41,256 nucleotides of DNA. Origin: Erysipelotrichaceae bacterium. Its GTDB lineage: Bacteria > Bacillota_I > Bacilli_A > Erysipelotrichales > Erysipelotrichaceae. Position numbers and translations under genes: made by a program. A model generated the notes under the pieces. The model did no database searches. It was not told the origin of the DNA and saw only the letters and a program-made list of their open reading frames with translations. The DNA lies in contig JAAYWN010000185.1 of the NCBI GenBank assembly GCA_012516665.1, positions 1 through 41,256 of the forward strand, read 5' to 3'. Positions 7,990-17,979 of the stretch are shown here, piece by piece. Numbering within the stretch: the stretch's first letter is position 1; each line of letters begins with the position of its first letter.

Positions 7990-8160
7990 ACAGTACAGAA
8001 AGACGGAAGAATGATGAGATCCGGAGTGTTGCCATCAATGAACTGAACTTTGGAACAGAACGTGACAAGAGCGTTAATCTTCTTGAGAGGTGCGCATCTG
8101 AAGATGCGAACTAAGGTGGTACCGCGCAGATCAGCGTCCTTAGATACAGGATGCTTTTTT
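7990..8160 (+). promoter_or_regulatory. T-box leader controlling leuS
   Basis: It contains the T-box hallmark AAGGTGGTACCGCG (8113-8126). Before it is a stem III hairpin, CGCATCT-GA-AGATGCG. The antiterminator pairs CTAAGG (8111-8116) with CCTTAG (8138-8143). The competing terminator pairs GCGTCCT (8134-8140) with AGGATGC (8148-8154), followed by a T-run. The two structures share 8138-8140, so they exclude each other. Uncharged tRNA-Leu should favour read-through into leuS. The 5-prime boundary and the specifier codon in stem I could not be fixed by eye; CTT triplets occur near 8079-8084. Confidence 0.93.
8134..8160 (+). terminator. Regulated terminator of the leuS T-box
   Basis: A 7-bp stem with one G-T pair and a TAGATAC-containing loop is followed by at least seven T. 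It is disrupted when the upstream antiterminator forms. Confidence 0.85.
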
Positions 8161-8180
8161 TATGCAAGGAGGAAATTGAG

Positions 8181-10580
8181 ATGTATGATCATGAAGCGAT
8201 AGAAAAGAAATGGCAGAAATACTGGGCGGATCATAAGACGTTCAGCACAGATACGCATGATTTCTCTAAGCCTAAGTATTATGCGCTGGATATGTTCCCA
8301 TATCCATCCGGTGTCGGTCTGCATGCTGGACATCCGGAAGGATATACAGCAACAGATATCATCTGCCGCATGAAGCGCATGCAGGGATACAATGTTCTGC
8401 ATCCGATGGGCTTTGACAGTTTTGGCCTGCCGGCAGAACAATATGCTATCCAGACAGGACATCATCCTGAACAGTTTACGAAAGATAATATTGAAACATT
8501 CCGCAAGCAGCTGAAAATGCTTGGCTTCAGCTATGACTGGGACCGAGAGATCAGTACGAGCGATCCTGATTTTTATCATTGGACGCAGTGGATCTTTAAG
8601 CTTCTGTTTGATAAAGGATATGCGAAATGTGTTGAAATGCCGGTAAACTGGTGCGAAGAACTGGGCACTGTATTGGCTAATGATGAAGTCATTGACGGCA
8701 AATCAGAACGCGGCGGATATCCGGTTGTCCGCAGGAATATGCGCCAATGGGTCATTGATATTGTTGCGTATGCAGAAAAACTGCTGGAAGGTCTGGATAC
8801 GATCGATTGGCCAGAATCCACGAAAGAAATGCAGCGCAACTGGATCGGCAAATCTGTCGGCGCCCATGTAAAATTCGGCATTGATGGAAGAGACGAGACA
8901 TTTACTGTATTTACAACGCGCTGCGATACATTGTTCGGCGCAACATACTGTGTGCTGGCACCGGAACATGAACTGGTCGATATCATAACCAGTCCTGAGC
9001 AGAAAGAGGCGGTAAGAGCATACAAGAAGGAATGTGCTGGAAAATCAGATCTGGAAAGAACGGAACTGAATAAAGAAAAGACCGGTGTATTTACCGGTGC
9101 CTATGCCATCAATCCGGTCAATGGCAAGAAGATACCGATCTGGATCTCTGATTACGTCTTAGCTACCTATGGCACAGGGGCAATCATGGCTGTTCCGGCG
9201 CATGATGATCGTGATTATGCTTTTGCTAAGAAATTTGGGCTTGAGATCATTCCCGTGCTTCAGGGCGGCGATGTTGAAAAAGAAGCATATACACAGGATG
9301 GCATCCATATCAATTCTGATTTTCTCAATGGCATGGGCAAACAGGAAGCTATTGATAAAATGATTGCCTGGCTCACGGAACGAGGCATCGGCAAAAAGCA
9401 GGTCAATTATCGGCTGAGAGAATGGATCTTTGCCAGACAGAGATATTGGGGCGAACCTATTCCGATCGTTCATATGGATGATGGGCGTACGGTATCTTTA
9501 GCCGAAGATCAGCTGCCTCTTCTGCTGCCGCCGATCGATGATTATCGGCCAGGGAAAAATGGTGCTTCACCATTGGAAAAGGCAAAAGATTGGGTCAATG
9601 TGAGCATCGATGGCAAACCAGGCAGACGGGAAACAAGTACGATGCCGGGATCAGCTGGAAGCAGCTGGTACTTTATGCGCTATATTGATCCGCACAATAA
9701 AGAAAAATTTGCAGATTATGATCTGCTGAAACATTGGATGCCGGTCGATCTGTATATCGGCGGTCCTGAACATGCGGTCGGCCATCTGCTTTATGCAAGA
9801 ATGTGGACAAGATTCCTATATGATCAGGGACTGTGCCCTGTCGCAGAGCCATTTCAGAAACTGGTCCATCAGGGAATGATCCTTGGTGCCAATGGCATCA
9901 AGATGGGCAAGAGATTTCCTAAATATGTAGTTGATCCTAATACGGTCGTTAAAGAATATGGTGCCGATACCATGCGTGTCTATGAAATGTTCATGGGACC
10001 GCTGGAAGCGAGCAAGCCTTGGAGCGATGCTTCCTTGGATGGTACAAGAAAATGGCTTGAAAGAGTTTATCGCTTAGCAACAACGGAAAGTATGATCACG
10101 GAAGATGCTGTACCGGAATTGAACTACAGCTATAACTTTACGGTCAAGAAAGTGACCAGTGATATTGAGACACTGAATTTCAATACGGCAATCTCGCAGA
10201 TGATGATCTTTGTGAATGACTGCTATAAGCTCGGCCGGGTCAATAAGAACATGCTGATTGGACTTATCCGGATGCTCAGTACATTTGCACCGCATATCGG
10301 TGAAGAGCTGAACCAGAAACTGACCGGGGATGAGACGGTAGCCTATGCAGCTTGGCCTGTCTATGATGAAAGTGCATTGGTACAGAATACAGCAGAGATC
10401 GTGGTCCAGGTCAATGGCAAGGTGCGGGCAAAGTTCATGGCTGAAAAGGATGAAGATAAGGACAGTCTGCAGAAAAAAGCATTGGCTCTTGAAAATATTC
10501 AGAACTATGTGGCAGGAAAGACGGTGCGCAAAGTTATTGTGATTCCAAATAAAATTGTAAATATAGTAGTTTCTCAATGA
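8181..10580 (+). CDS. leuS: Leucine--tRNA ligase
   Basis: A 799-residue class I synthetase that attaches leucine to tRNA-Leu in the cytoplasm. I chose ATG 8181 because AAGGAGGA (8165-8172) precedes it and [15 protein letters not shown] is the usual bacterial LeuRS beginning. The HIGH motif is HAGH (48-51) after PYPSG. The editing domain shows [15 protein letters not shown] and [16 protein letters not shown], including the conserved Asp that excludes leucine. The second ATP signature, normally KMSKS, reads KMGKR (574-578), followed by FPKYVVDPN. The C-terminal region ends in the LeuRS-specific VNGKVRAKF segment. Expression is under the upstream T-box. A strong terminator follows at once. Confidence 0.97.
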   Translation: MYDHEAIEKKWQKYWADHKTFSTDTHDFSKPKYYALDMFPYPSGVGLHAGHPEGYTATDIICRMKRMQGYNVLHPMGFDSFGLPAEQYAIQTGHHPEQFTKDNIETFRKQLKMLGFSYDWDREISTSDPDFYHWTQWIFKLLFDKGYAKCVEMPVNWCEELGTVLANDEVIDGKSERGGYPVVRRNMRQWVIDIVAYAEKLLEGLDTIDWPESTKEMQRNWIGKSVGAHVKFGIDGRDETFTVFTTRCDTLFGATYCVLAPEHELVDIITSPEQKEAVRAYKKECAGKSDLERTELNKEKTGVFTGAYAINPVNGKKIPIWISDYVLATYGTGAIMAVPAHDDRDYAFAKKFGLEIIPVLQGGDVEKEAYTQDGIHINSDFLNGMGKQEAIDKMIAWLTERGIGKKQVNYRLREWIFARQRYWGEPIPIVHMDDGRTVSLAEDQLPLLLPPIDDYRPGKNGASPLEKAKDWVNVSIDGKPGRRETSTMPGSAGSSWYFMRYIDPHNKEKFADYDLLKHWMPVDLYIGGPEHAVGHLLYARMWTRFLYDQGLCPVAEPFQKLVHQGMILGANGIKMGKRFPKYVVDPNTVVKEYGADTMRVYEMFMGPLEASKPWSDASLDGTRKWLERVYRLATTESMITEDAVPELNYSYNFTVKKVTSDIETLNFNTAISQMMIFVNDCYKLGRVNKNMLIGLIRMLSTFAPHIGEELNQKLTGDETVAYAAWPVYDESALVQNTAEIVVQVNGKVRAKFMAEKDEDKDSLQKKALALENIQNYVAGKTVRKVIVIPNKIVNIVVSQ

Positions 10581-10590
10581 AAATGAGTAG

Positions 10591-10631
10591 AAAAACAAGC
10601 GGTTGGGCGGTGGCCTTATGGCTTGTTTTTT
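10591..10631 (+). terminator. Terminator after leuS
   Basis: AAAAACAAGC (10591-10600) pairs with GCTTGTTTTT (10621-10630), enclosing a GC-rich loop. The T-run runs directly into the extended -10 of the next gene. Confidence 0.85.
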
Positions 10632-10639
10632 GATATAAT
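10631..10639 (+). promoter_or_regulatory. Extended -10 promoter of scpA
   Basis: TGA-TATAAT is a full extended -10 (TGn plus consensus hexamer) that starts inside the T-run of the leuS terminator. No convincing -35 is present. Transcription would start near 10646, leaving only about ten bases before the scpA ATG. Confidence 0.65.
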
Positions 10640-10655
10640 TGCACCGGTACAAACT

Positions 10656-11396
10656 ATGGATGAATTTAAGGTAACGATTGAACAATTTGATGGTCCAATG
10701 GATCTGATGCTGCACCTGATCAAGGAGAATCAGCTTGATCTGATGGACCTTGATGTCAATATCCTGACCGATCAGTATATTGCATATCTGCAGGGCATGA
10801 ATGACCTGCATTTGGAAGTGGCATCAGAATATTTAGTTGAACTAGCTACTTTGATTGAGTACAAATCAAAGAAGATGCTGCCGGGAAGCCAGGATGAACT
10901 GGAAGATGGCTATGAAGAAGATCCGAAAGAACGTCTGGTCAAGCGTCTGCTTGAATATCAGCAGTTCAAAGAAGCATCGGCAGACATGACCAATCTTTAT
11001 GAAGAACGTCAGAAACTGATGGCGCGTCCTCTGTCAAATGAGATCGATGCCTTTGTCAAAGAAGAAGACGATAAGGTGAGCTATTCCGGCAATCCGTATG
11101 ATCTGATGAAAGCAATGCGCAGATGTCTGATGCGTCTGCATCTTTCTACACCGACAGAGAAGCAATATACGGTCACAGAAGTATCTATTGAAGATCGTGA
11201 ATTGGTCGTTCGGTCGAAATTGGACCGTATGCCGGAGAAATTCAAATTTGAAGCATTACTGGATGATGTTCATGATATGCCGATGTTCATTGCAACATTT
11301 CTGTCAATTTTGGATCTTGCCAGAATGCATACTTTGGTATTTACCATTGACGACAATGATGTCATTTGGTTTTCACGGGGGGAGCATTTCTTATGA
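10656..11396 (+). CDS. scpA: Segregation and condensation protein A (kleisin)
   Basis: A 246-residue protein from ATG 10656. A longer frame begins at 10623, but the terminator and promoter occupy that stretch. The N-terminus (EQFDGPMDLMLHLIKENQLDLMDLDV) is the classic ScpA start, and the C-terminal winged-helix region ends with FLSILDLARM. ScpA is the kleisin that bridges SMC heads and binds ScpB in the chromosome condensation complex. The leader is predicted to be very short and no ribosome site is visible. The stop overlaps the scpB start (ATGA), a common scpAB arrangement. Confidence 0.95.
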   Translation: MDEFKVTIEQFDGPMDLMLHLIKENQLDLMDLDVNILTDQYIAYLQGMNDLHLEVASEYLVELATLIEYKSKKMLPGSQDELEDGYEEDPKERLVKRLLEYQQFKEASADMTNLYEERQKLMARPLSNEIDAFVKEEDDKVSYSGNPYDLMKAMRRCLMRLHLSTPTEKQYTVTEVSIEDRELVVRSKLDRMPEKFKFEALLDDVHDMPMFIATFLSILDLARMHTLVFTIDDNDVIWFSRGEHFL

Positions 11397-12211
11397 GTGA
11401 AAAAGAAAATATGATCAGTGACAATGCCAGTGTTCTCGATAATGATTATGATGATGAAGAAACTGGCAGAAGTGAAGATGACCTCAGTCAGATGCAGGAT
11501 GAGGAAAATGCCGAAGATCTGGCTGCCATGGATGGAGAAAAGATGCCTGAAATCAGAGCTGTAGAAACTGCAGATGCAATTGAACCGAAGCAGTCAGTGC
11601 AGCTTTCGATGGATCCGAGCATTCAGATCGATGAAGAAAAAAATGAAGCTGCACAGGATCATAAAAAGAAAAATGAAGCGATTCTTGAAGGTCTGCTGTT
11701 CTTAACAGGCGATGATGGACTGACGCTTGCTCAGGCTTCAGAGACAATGGATCTGAAAAAGAGCGAAGTTGAAGAACTGCTGGATGAACTGCAGAAGTAT
11801 TATGTCAGTGATGAACGAGGATTTGAAATAGAAAGATTCGGGGAGACCTATCGTTTTCTGTCAAAAGCATGTGTGCACAGTTATGCTAAGAAGCTGTTCC
11901 AGATCAATAATGAAGCAAAACTTTCAAATGCGGCCATGGAGACGCTGGCTATTATTGCTTATAAACAGCCGATCACACGCGTGGAGATTGAAGAGATCCG
12001 CGGGGTCGGAGCAGATGTGATGCTGCATAAGCTTGAAGCACGCGGTCTGATCAAAGAAGATGGGCGTTCCGATGCACCGGGCAGACCAATCCTCTATTCG
12101 GTCACGGATGAATTTATGGATGCCTTTAAACTGATGAGCTTGGAAGAACTTCCTGAACTTCCTAAGTTCGGCGATGGTCAGGAAGAAAGCGATGACCTAT
12201 TCAAGCAATGA
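11393..12211 (+). CDS. scpB: Segregation and condensation protein B with acidic N-terminal extension
   Basis: A 272-residue protein from ATG 11393, preceded by GGGGGAG and overlapping the scpA stop. The ScpB core starts near residue 96 ([20 protein letters not shown]) and includes the two winged helices with [25 protein letters not shown]-like sequence (here MKE-free: [20 protein letters not shown]) and [16 protein letters not shown]. ScpB dimers bind ScpA and complete the SMC complex. Typical ScpB proteins are about 190-200 residues. The extra roughly 95 N-terminal residues are very rich in Asp and Glu and look disordered. The stop overlaps the next start (ATGA). Confidence 0.94.
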   Translation: [272 protein letters not shown]

Positions 12212-12996
12212 AAAGAAAAGTAATTCTGACAGGAATTGTTCTCAGTCTGCTTTATGGATGCGGGGATGCGAAAACAGAATCTTCTGCAGATACAACGGCA
12301 GTTGAGACAGCAAATGCGGAAATGCAGAAAAAAACGTGCCGCAAGGTAGACTACTATGACTATGCTTCGCCAGTTCCGGCAGGCGCAGCCGCAGATGATT
12401 CATATTTTGCGGATACTTTCTTCGGCGGAGATTCCCGCATGGGAAGCTTGGCGCTGTACAGCAATCTGTCCGATAAGGGTGCTGAGATCTATTATGGTGA
12501 ATCATTGCGCCTCTGGAGCATTGAAAAGATGGATATCGAAACAGGATCCGGAACGGATACGATGTACAATCTGATGATGAATACAGCAAAGAACAATATC
12601 TATCTTCTGCTGGGCATCAATGAGATCCGCAGTGAATCATTTGATGACTGGGCAGCATACTATGAAGGGATCATCAGTACGCTGCTGGAAAAGAAACCGG
12701 GTGTAAATATTTATCTGATGATGTCATATTATCCGCAGACGCTTGCCGATATTGAACCGGATCTTTTGAAACGGAATATTGATACGGTCAATGCAGATAT
12801 GAAAGATATTGCGGTAAGGCATCATCTGTATCTGCTGGATATTGATCCATCAATGAAAGATGAGAGCGGCAAGGTCAGAGATGATCTTGTGTGGGATGGC
12901 CTGCATTTCAATGAAGCAGGCGGCCAGGCCTATGGCGATTATATTGCTACGCATGTTGTAAGAAAGGAAGATTATGTTAAAGAAATTTGTGAGTAG
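12208..12996 (+). CDS. Secreted SGNH/GDSL-hydrolase lipoprotein
   Basis: A 262-residue protein. The N-terminus is a lipoprotein signal with lipobox LLYGC (Cys18), so it should be lipid-anchored outside the membrane. The SGNH blocks are present: GGDSRMG with nucleophile Ser76, LLLGINEIR (Asn block), and WDGLHFNEAG with Asp230 and His233 as the remaining triad members. Members act as esterases on lipids, glycans or wall polymers; the substrate is unknown. It is coupled to scpB by an ATGA overlap and overlaps the following lipoprotein gene by 23 bases, so all four genes should be expressed together. Confidence 0.85.
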   Translation: MKRKVILTGIVLSLLYGCGDAKTESSADTTAVETANAEMQKKTCRKVDYYDYASPVPAGAAADDSYFADTFFGGDSRMGSLALYSNLSDKGAEIYYGESLRLWSIEKMDIETGSGTDTMYNLMMNTAKNNIYLLLGINEIRSESFDDWAAYYEGIISTLLEKKPGVNIYLMMSYYPQTLADIEPDLLKRNIDTVNADMKDIAVRHHLYLLDIDPSMKDESGKVRDDLVWDGLHFNEAGGQAYGDYIATHVVRKEDYVKEICE

Positions 12997-13435
12997 TTTG
13001 TTGGCGATTGTGATGCTGTGCGGATGTGCGGCCAAAGCGAATCCTGTGCCGGATTCATCTACTGCAGATACAATGGCTTCTTCGTTGATCTCAAAGCTGA
13101 AGCTGTCCAGTTCGCTGAGTGCGACCAAGGATCGTATTATCAAAGGTATGGTCTTCAATGGAGAGGATATTGTCAGCGACAGTGCTCTGTATACGTCTTC
13201 TGAAACAGGAAATTCTGATTCTGTAGGTGTTTTTTATGCGAAGGATCTTGATACATGCAAGAAAGATGTCAATGCATATCTGGATACACAGAAGGCAAAT
13301 GCACAGACATACAATGCCGATCAGGTCTTTAAGATCTCAAATGCGGTCGTTGAAGACAATGGCAGCATTGTTGTCATGGTCGTCTGTGATGATATTGAAT
13401 CTGCCAAGAAAGCAGTCAAAGAAATATTGAAATAA
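12974..13435 (+). CDS. DUF4358-like lipoprotein
   Basis: A 153-residue protein with a lipoprotein signal (VMLCGC, Cys18). It starts inside the 3-prime end of the SGNH gene with AAAGGAAG just upstream. After a Ser/Thr linker the domain resembles DUF4358: a short helical start, an [21 protein letters not shown] strand region, a central helix ([17 protein letters not shown]) and the end [19 protein letters not shown]. The DUF assignment is from memory of the pattern. Function unknown; pairing with an SGNH lipoprotein suggests a shared envelope role. Confidence 0.8.
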   Translation: MLKKFVSSLLAIVMLCGCAAKANPVPDSSTADTMASSLISKLKLSSSLSATKDRIIKGMVFNGEDIVSDSALYTSSETGNSDSVGVFYAKDLDTCKKDVNAYLDTQKANAQTYNADQVFKISNAVVEDNGSIVVMVVCDDIESAKKAVKEILK

Positions 13436-13436
13436 G

Positions 13437-13466
13437 AAATGCCTCTGTTTGGGGCTTTTCTTTTTC
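13437..13466 (+). terminator. Terminator after the scpAB-lipoprotein unit
   Basis: GCCTC-TGTTT-GGGGC, extended by A/T pairs, is followed by TTTTCTTTTT. Confidence 0.7.
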
Positions 13467-13503
13467 ATATATTAGGTCTTCAATAGAAAAGAGGAGAAAA
13501 CAC

Positions 13504-14799
13504 ATGATAGAAAGATATTCACGCAAACCAATGAGAGACATCTGGACAGAACAGTCAAAGTTCTCGGCTTGGCTGGAAGTTGAAGAAATGATCGATGAAG
13601 CATGGGCACAGCTTGGCGAGATTCCAATGGCTGATGTTGAGGCAATCAGAAAGAATGCGACTTTTACGGTTGATCGGATCCATGAGATCGAACAGGAAAC
13701 AAGACATGATGTTGTTGCCTTTACGAGATGCGTATCAGAATCATTGGGCCCGGAAAAGAAGTGGATCCACTATGGCGTTACAAGTACGGATGTTGTAGAT
13801 ACTGCATATGGGCTGCGCTATAAGAAAGCCGATGCGATCCTGCGCCAGGATATCTTGGATTTTATGGAGATCTTAAAGACCAATGCATTGAAATACAAAG
13901 ATACGATCATGATCGGCAGAACGCATGGCGTCCACGCTGAGATCACAACATTTGGCATGAAGTTCGCTCTGTGGTATGAAGAAATGAAACGGAACCTGGA
14001 AAGATTTGATTCTGCCGCCGCAGATGTTGAAGCAGGAAAGATCTCTGGGGCAGTCGGCACTTTTGCAAATATTCCGCCGTTTGTACAGGATTATGTCTGT
14101 GAGAAGCTGGGCATTCATTCAGCAGCGATCTCAACACAGGTCCTCCAGCGCGATCGGCATGCCCATTACTATGCAACATTAGCACTGATCGGTACGACTT
14201 TGGAACAGATGGCTACTGAGATCCGGCATCTGCAGAGAACCGAAGTCAGAGAAGTAGAAGAGCATTTTAATAAAGGGCAGAAGGGATCTTCTGCTATGCC
14301 GCATAAGAGAAATCCGATCGGATCGGAGAATATCTGCGGAGCAGCCCGTGTTCTGCGCGGCTATATGATCACATCTTATGAAGATGTACCGCTGTGGCAT
14401 GAAAGAGATATTTCGCATTCATGTGCAGAAAGGATCATCGGTCCGGATGCAACGGAACTGCTTGATTATATGCTGAATCGTTTTGGCGGGATCTTAAAGG
14501 ATCTGACCGTCTTCCCAGAAAAGATGGAAAAGGATATCTGGATGACCAATGGAGTGATCTTCTCGCAGAGATTCATGCTGAAACTGATCGAGAAGGGCTG
14601 GAGCAGAGAAAAGGCATATGATACGGTACAGCCTCAGACGATAAAAGCATGGGAGAATAATCTCAGCTTTAAAGAATTGATCGCCAATGTACCGGAGGTG
14701 AAAGCAGCACTGTCACCGGCTGAGATCGAAGACTGCTTTGATCCAATGTATCATGTCAGAAATGTCGATACGATCTTTAAAAGAGTCGGCCTGCTGTAA
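13504..14799 (+). CDS. purB: Adenylosuccinate lyase
   Basis: A 431-residue protein, normal for the family. It catalyses two fumarate-releasing steps: SAICAR to AICAR in de novo purine synthesis, and adenylosuccinate to AMP. The fumarase/aspartase superfamily signature is complete: [16 protein letters not shown], with the catalytic Ser in the flexible loop. [13 protein letters not shown] and [14 protein letters not shown] are the other two conserved regions. GAGGAG precedes the ATG. The purA gene lies nearby on the opposite strand. A terminator follows. Confidence 0.97.
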   Translation: MIERYSRKPMRDIWTEQSKFSAWLEVEEMIDEAWAQLGEIPMADVEAIRKNATFTVDRIHEIEQETRHDVVAFTRCVSESLGPEKKWIHYGVTSTDVVDTAYGLRYKKADAILRQDILDFMEILKTNALKYKDTIMIGRTHGVHAEITTFGMKFALWYEEMKRNLERFDSAAADVEAGKISGAVGTFANIPPFVQDYVCEKLGIHSAAISTQVLQRDRHAHYYATLALIGTTLEQMATEIRHLQRTEVREVEEHFNKGQKGSSAMPHKRNPIGSENICGAARVLRGYMITSYEDVPLWHERDISHSCAERIIGPDATELLDYMLNRFGGILKDLTVFPEKMEKDIWMTNGVIFSQRFMLKLIEKGWSREKAYDTVQPQTIKAWENNLSFKELIANVPEVKAALSPAEIEDCFDPMYHVRNVDTIFKRVGLL

Positions 14800-14807
14800 G
14801 AAATCAG

Positions 14808-14840
14808 AGTTTGTCTTTCTAACGGAGGACAAACTTTTTT
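14808..14840 (+). terminator. Terminator after purB
   Basis: AGTTTGTC (14808-14815) pairs with GACAAACT (14828-14835), then six T. Its right arm also holds the AGGACA that may serve as -35 for the next gene. Confidence 0.8.
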
Positions 14841-14854
14841 GATGCGCTTATAAT
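14826..14854 (+). promoter_or_regulatory. Promoter giving a leaderless mRNA for the MmcB-like gene
   Basis: AGGACA (14826-14831), a 17-bp spacer and TATAAT (14849-14854). The ATG begins at 14861, exactly seven bases after the -10 ends, which is where transcription should start. No ribosome site can fit between. Confidence 0.7.
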
Positions 14855-14860
14855 AGAGTC

Positions 14861-15652
14861 ATGGCAAAGACACAGGCTACATTGGATATTGAAAAAGCGC
14901 TGGCAGACAGAGCAAGAAAAAAAAGAGAATATGGCTGCGAAGAAGTTACGATTGGTTTCAAAAAGCAGGGACATGGGGATGAGATCGTCGATTTCATGAC
15001 CATGGATGCAGAGGCTGTCTTTCAGTGCTACGAGATAAAGGTCTCTTTGGCTGATCTGAAAACAGATAATAAGAAATCCTTTTATGGCGATTACAATTAT
15101 TTGGCTGTCAGTGATGCTCTATATGCAATGGCTCCAGTGTGGGACAACTATGTTCCACCGTATGTCGGTATTGCCGCAGGTACGGATCTGGCTGTTAAAA
15201 GAAAAGCAAAGAAAAAAGAGATCAGCGGTGAAACAAGATCAATGCTGAAGGACTCATTGCTGCGATCTGTATTTTGGAAAATGGAGAATTATAAAGATGC
15301 GAAAGATCTGACGAAATATCGGGATCTGCAGAAACAGCTTGATCAGAAAGAAGAAGAACTGACACAGCAGGAACGGCAGAGCGAAAGAATGATATTCGAG
15401 TGCCAGGATTATGAATTCTACTACCGGAAGAATCATCAGGATCCGGCATTCACGATTGCTTCTCAGGCGAAGACAGAACGCCGTCAAGCACAGCTGAGAG
15501 AAAAGGGACAGTACACATGGATCAAAAAAAATAATGATCTTATCTGTCCGAACTGCGGCAGAAAAGCTGTACAGGACAGTAAAAAAGAGCCTTTTCTCAG
15601 TGATTTCTGTCCTTACTGCGGCACAGATCTGAGAAAAAGCTCACATCAGTAA
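14861..15652 (+). CDS. MmcB-like restriction-fold protein with C-terminal zinc ribbon
   Basis: A 263-residue protein. The N-terminal half resembles MmcB family proteins of the PD-(D/E)XK nuclease fold: VTIGFKKQGHGDEIVDFMTM, then FQCYEIKVSLADLKTD with the E-x-K core, NYLAVSDALYAM and PPYVGIAAG. A charged, probably coiled segment (residues about 140-175) follows. The C-terminus holds two CPxCG knuckles (CPNCG, CPYCG) forming a probable zinc ribbon. MmcB relatives are linked to DNA repair, and similar genes occur in prophages; activity here is inferred only. The gene stands alone, between the purB terminator and convergent cutC, and is predicted to be leaderless. Confidence 0.7.
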   Translation: MAKTQATLDIEKALADRARKKREYGCEEVTIGFKKQGHGDEIVDFMTMDAEAVFQCYEIKVSLADLKTDNKKSFYGDYNYLAVSDALYAMAPVWDNYVPPYVGIAAGTDLAVKRKAKKKEISGETRSMLKDSLLRSVFWKMENYKDAKDLTKYRDLQKQLDQKEEELTQQERQSERMIFECQDYEFYYRKNHQDPAFTIASQAKTERRQAQLREKGQYTWIKKNNDLICPNCGRKAVQDSKKEPFLSDFCPYCGTDLRKSSHQ

Positions 15653-15673
15653 AATATAAATAATTGCATATAC

Positions 15674-16459
15674 TCAGAAATGGTCATGGGTGTCTGTAAG
15701 GTCTTCCATGGCATTTTCATAGGTATCTGCGTCAAACATGGCCTGATCCTCACGGGTAAGAACTCTTTGAGCATGGTGATGATCTTCCCTCAGAGATTCC
15801 AGGACATCGATCAGCTTCTGTTCCGGATCTTTTGCCCGCAATGACATATGGAAACGAGAACAGCCGATTTTTTTCAGCAGAGCAATCACATTTTCTGCAC
15901 GGATGCCGCCGCCAGGAAGAATCTCAATGGCATGGCCATACTCCTGCTGCAGGCAAGATAGGACATCGCTGCCTATTGTACAATCGGGTCTGCCGCCGGA
16001 AGTCAGTATGCGATCGCAATGCAGACTGATCAGTTCCTTGATGGCAGCATCCAGATCATTTGATGCATCAAATGCTTTATGAAAAACTGCCTCCTTATGG
16101 TAAGAATGAATCAGTTCGATCATCTCTGAAGCAAATGAGCGGTCTAGTTCTCTATTTTCCTGCAGAGCGCCAAAGACGATGCCATCTGCACCATGATCCA
16201 GAAAAAAGCGAGCCTGCTGGAATATTTTCTCTTTTTCTTCAGATGAATAAACAAAATTTCCGCCCCTGGGCCGGACCATGCACATTAATTGCTTCGTGCT
16301 CATCTGACGGGCTTTCCTATATGTATCAGGATCCATCGAAAGACCATCGTCTTCCAAATGAGAATTGATCTCAATGCGATCAACTTCTGTATATTTATCT
16401 GCTGTTTCAATATCCGGCAGAGAACCTGCACAGATCTCTATCTTTATGCCATACAGCAT
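15674..16459 (-). CDS. cutC: CutC family protein
   Basis: A 261-residue protein from ATG 16459. Upstream GTG (16468) and ATG (16465) are in frame, but AGGTG lies six bases before 16459. It has the CutC TIM-barrel pattern: KIEICAGSLPDI, VDRIEINSHLEDDGLS, MVRPRGGNFVYSSEE, FGALQENRELD, VFHKAFDASND, DRILTSGGRP and ILPGGGIRAENV. The family was named for copper homeostasis, but its molecular function is unsettled. The C-terminal ~40 residues are charged and His-rich (DHHHAQ, DTHDHF). It converges with the MmcB-like gene with no terminator seen between them. Confidence 0.93.
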   Translation of the reverse strand: MLYGIKIEICAGSLPDIETADKYTEVDRIEINSHLEDDGLSMDPDTYRKARQMSTKQLMCMVRPRGGNFVYSSEEKEKIFQQARFFLDHGADGIVFGALQENRELDRSFASEMIELIHSYHKEAVFHKAFDASNDLDAAIKELISLHCDRILTSGGRPDCTIGSDVLSCLQQEYGHAIEILPGGGIRAENVIALLKKIGCSRFHMSLRAKDPEQKLIDVLESLREDHHHAQRVLTREDQAMFDADTYENAMEDLTDTHDHF

Positions 16460-16477
16460 ATGCATCACCTCATCTCT

Positions 16478-16486
16478 ATTGTATCA
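16478..16486 (-). promoter_or_regulatory. Extended -10 promoter of cutC
   Basis: On the minus strand TGA-TACAAT directly follows the T-run of the purA terminator, repeating the layout between leuS and scpA. The leader to ATG 16459 would be about 12 bases. Confidence 0.6.
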
Positions 16487-16511
16487 AAAAAGCAGGGATT
16501 TCCTGCTTTTT
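16486..16511 (-). terminator. Terminator after purA
   Basis: AAAAAGCAGG pairs perfectly with CCTGCTTTTT around a five-base loop. It lies between the purA stop and the cutC promoter, both on the minus strand. Confidence 0.88.
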
Positions 16512-16514
16512 GCT

Positions 16515-17837
<1,323 letters not shown>

Positions 17838-17947
17838 CTAAATGGGCTCATTCGTCTTTACAAATATGAACCATCTGCACAGCAGGAGCCAAGCTGGATG
17901 ATTTGATATGAGCGCATGGCATCCACCGATAGAGACAGACATTTTTG

Positions 17948-17956
17948 TGTTAAAAT
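17948..17956 (+). promoter_or_regulatory. Extended -10 promoter of mrp
   Basis: TGT-TAAAAT has the TGn extension and lies 23 bases upstream of the mrp ATG. No clear -35 is present. The divergent purA-mrp gap holds nothing else recognisable. Confidence 0.5.
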
Positions 17957-17979
17957 TAATTTGAAAGGAAACACAGAAA

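Noticed and set aside
10074-10811. A 245-codon antisense frame spanning the end of leuS and the start of scpA.
   Set aside because: It crosses a terminator and promoter, and its product has no domain pattern; it is a shadow of the genes opposite.
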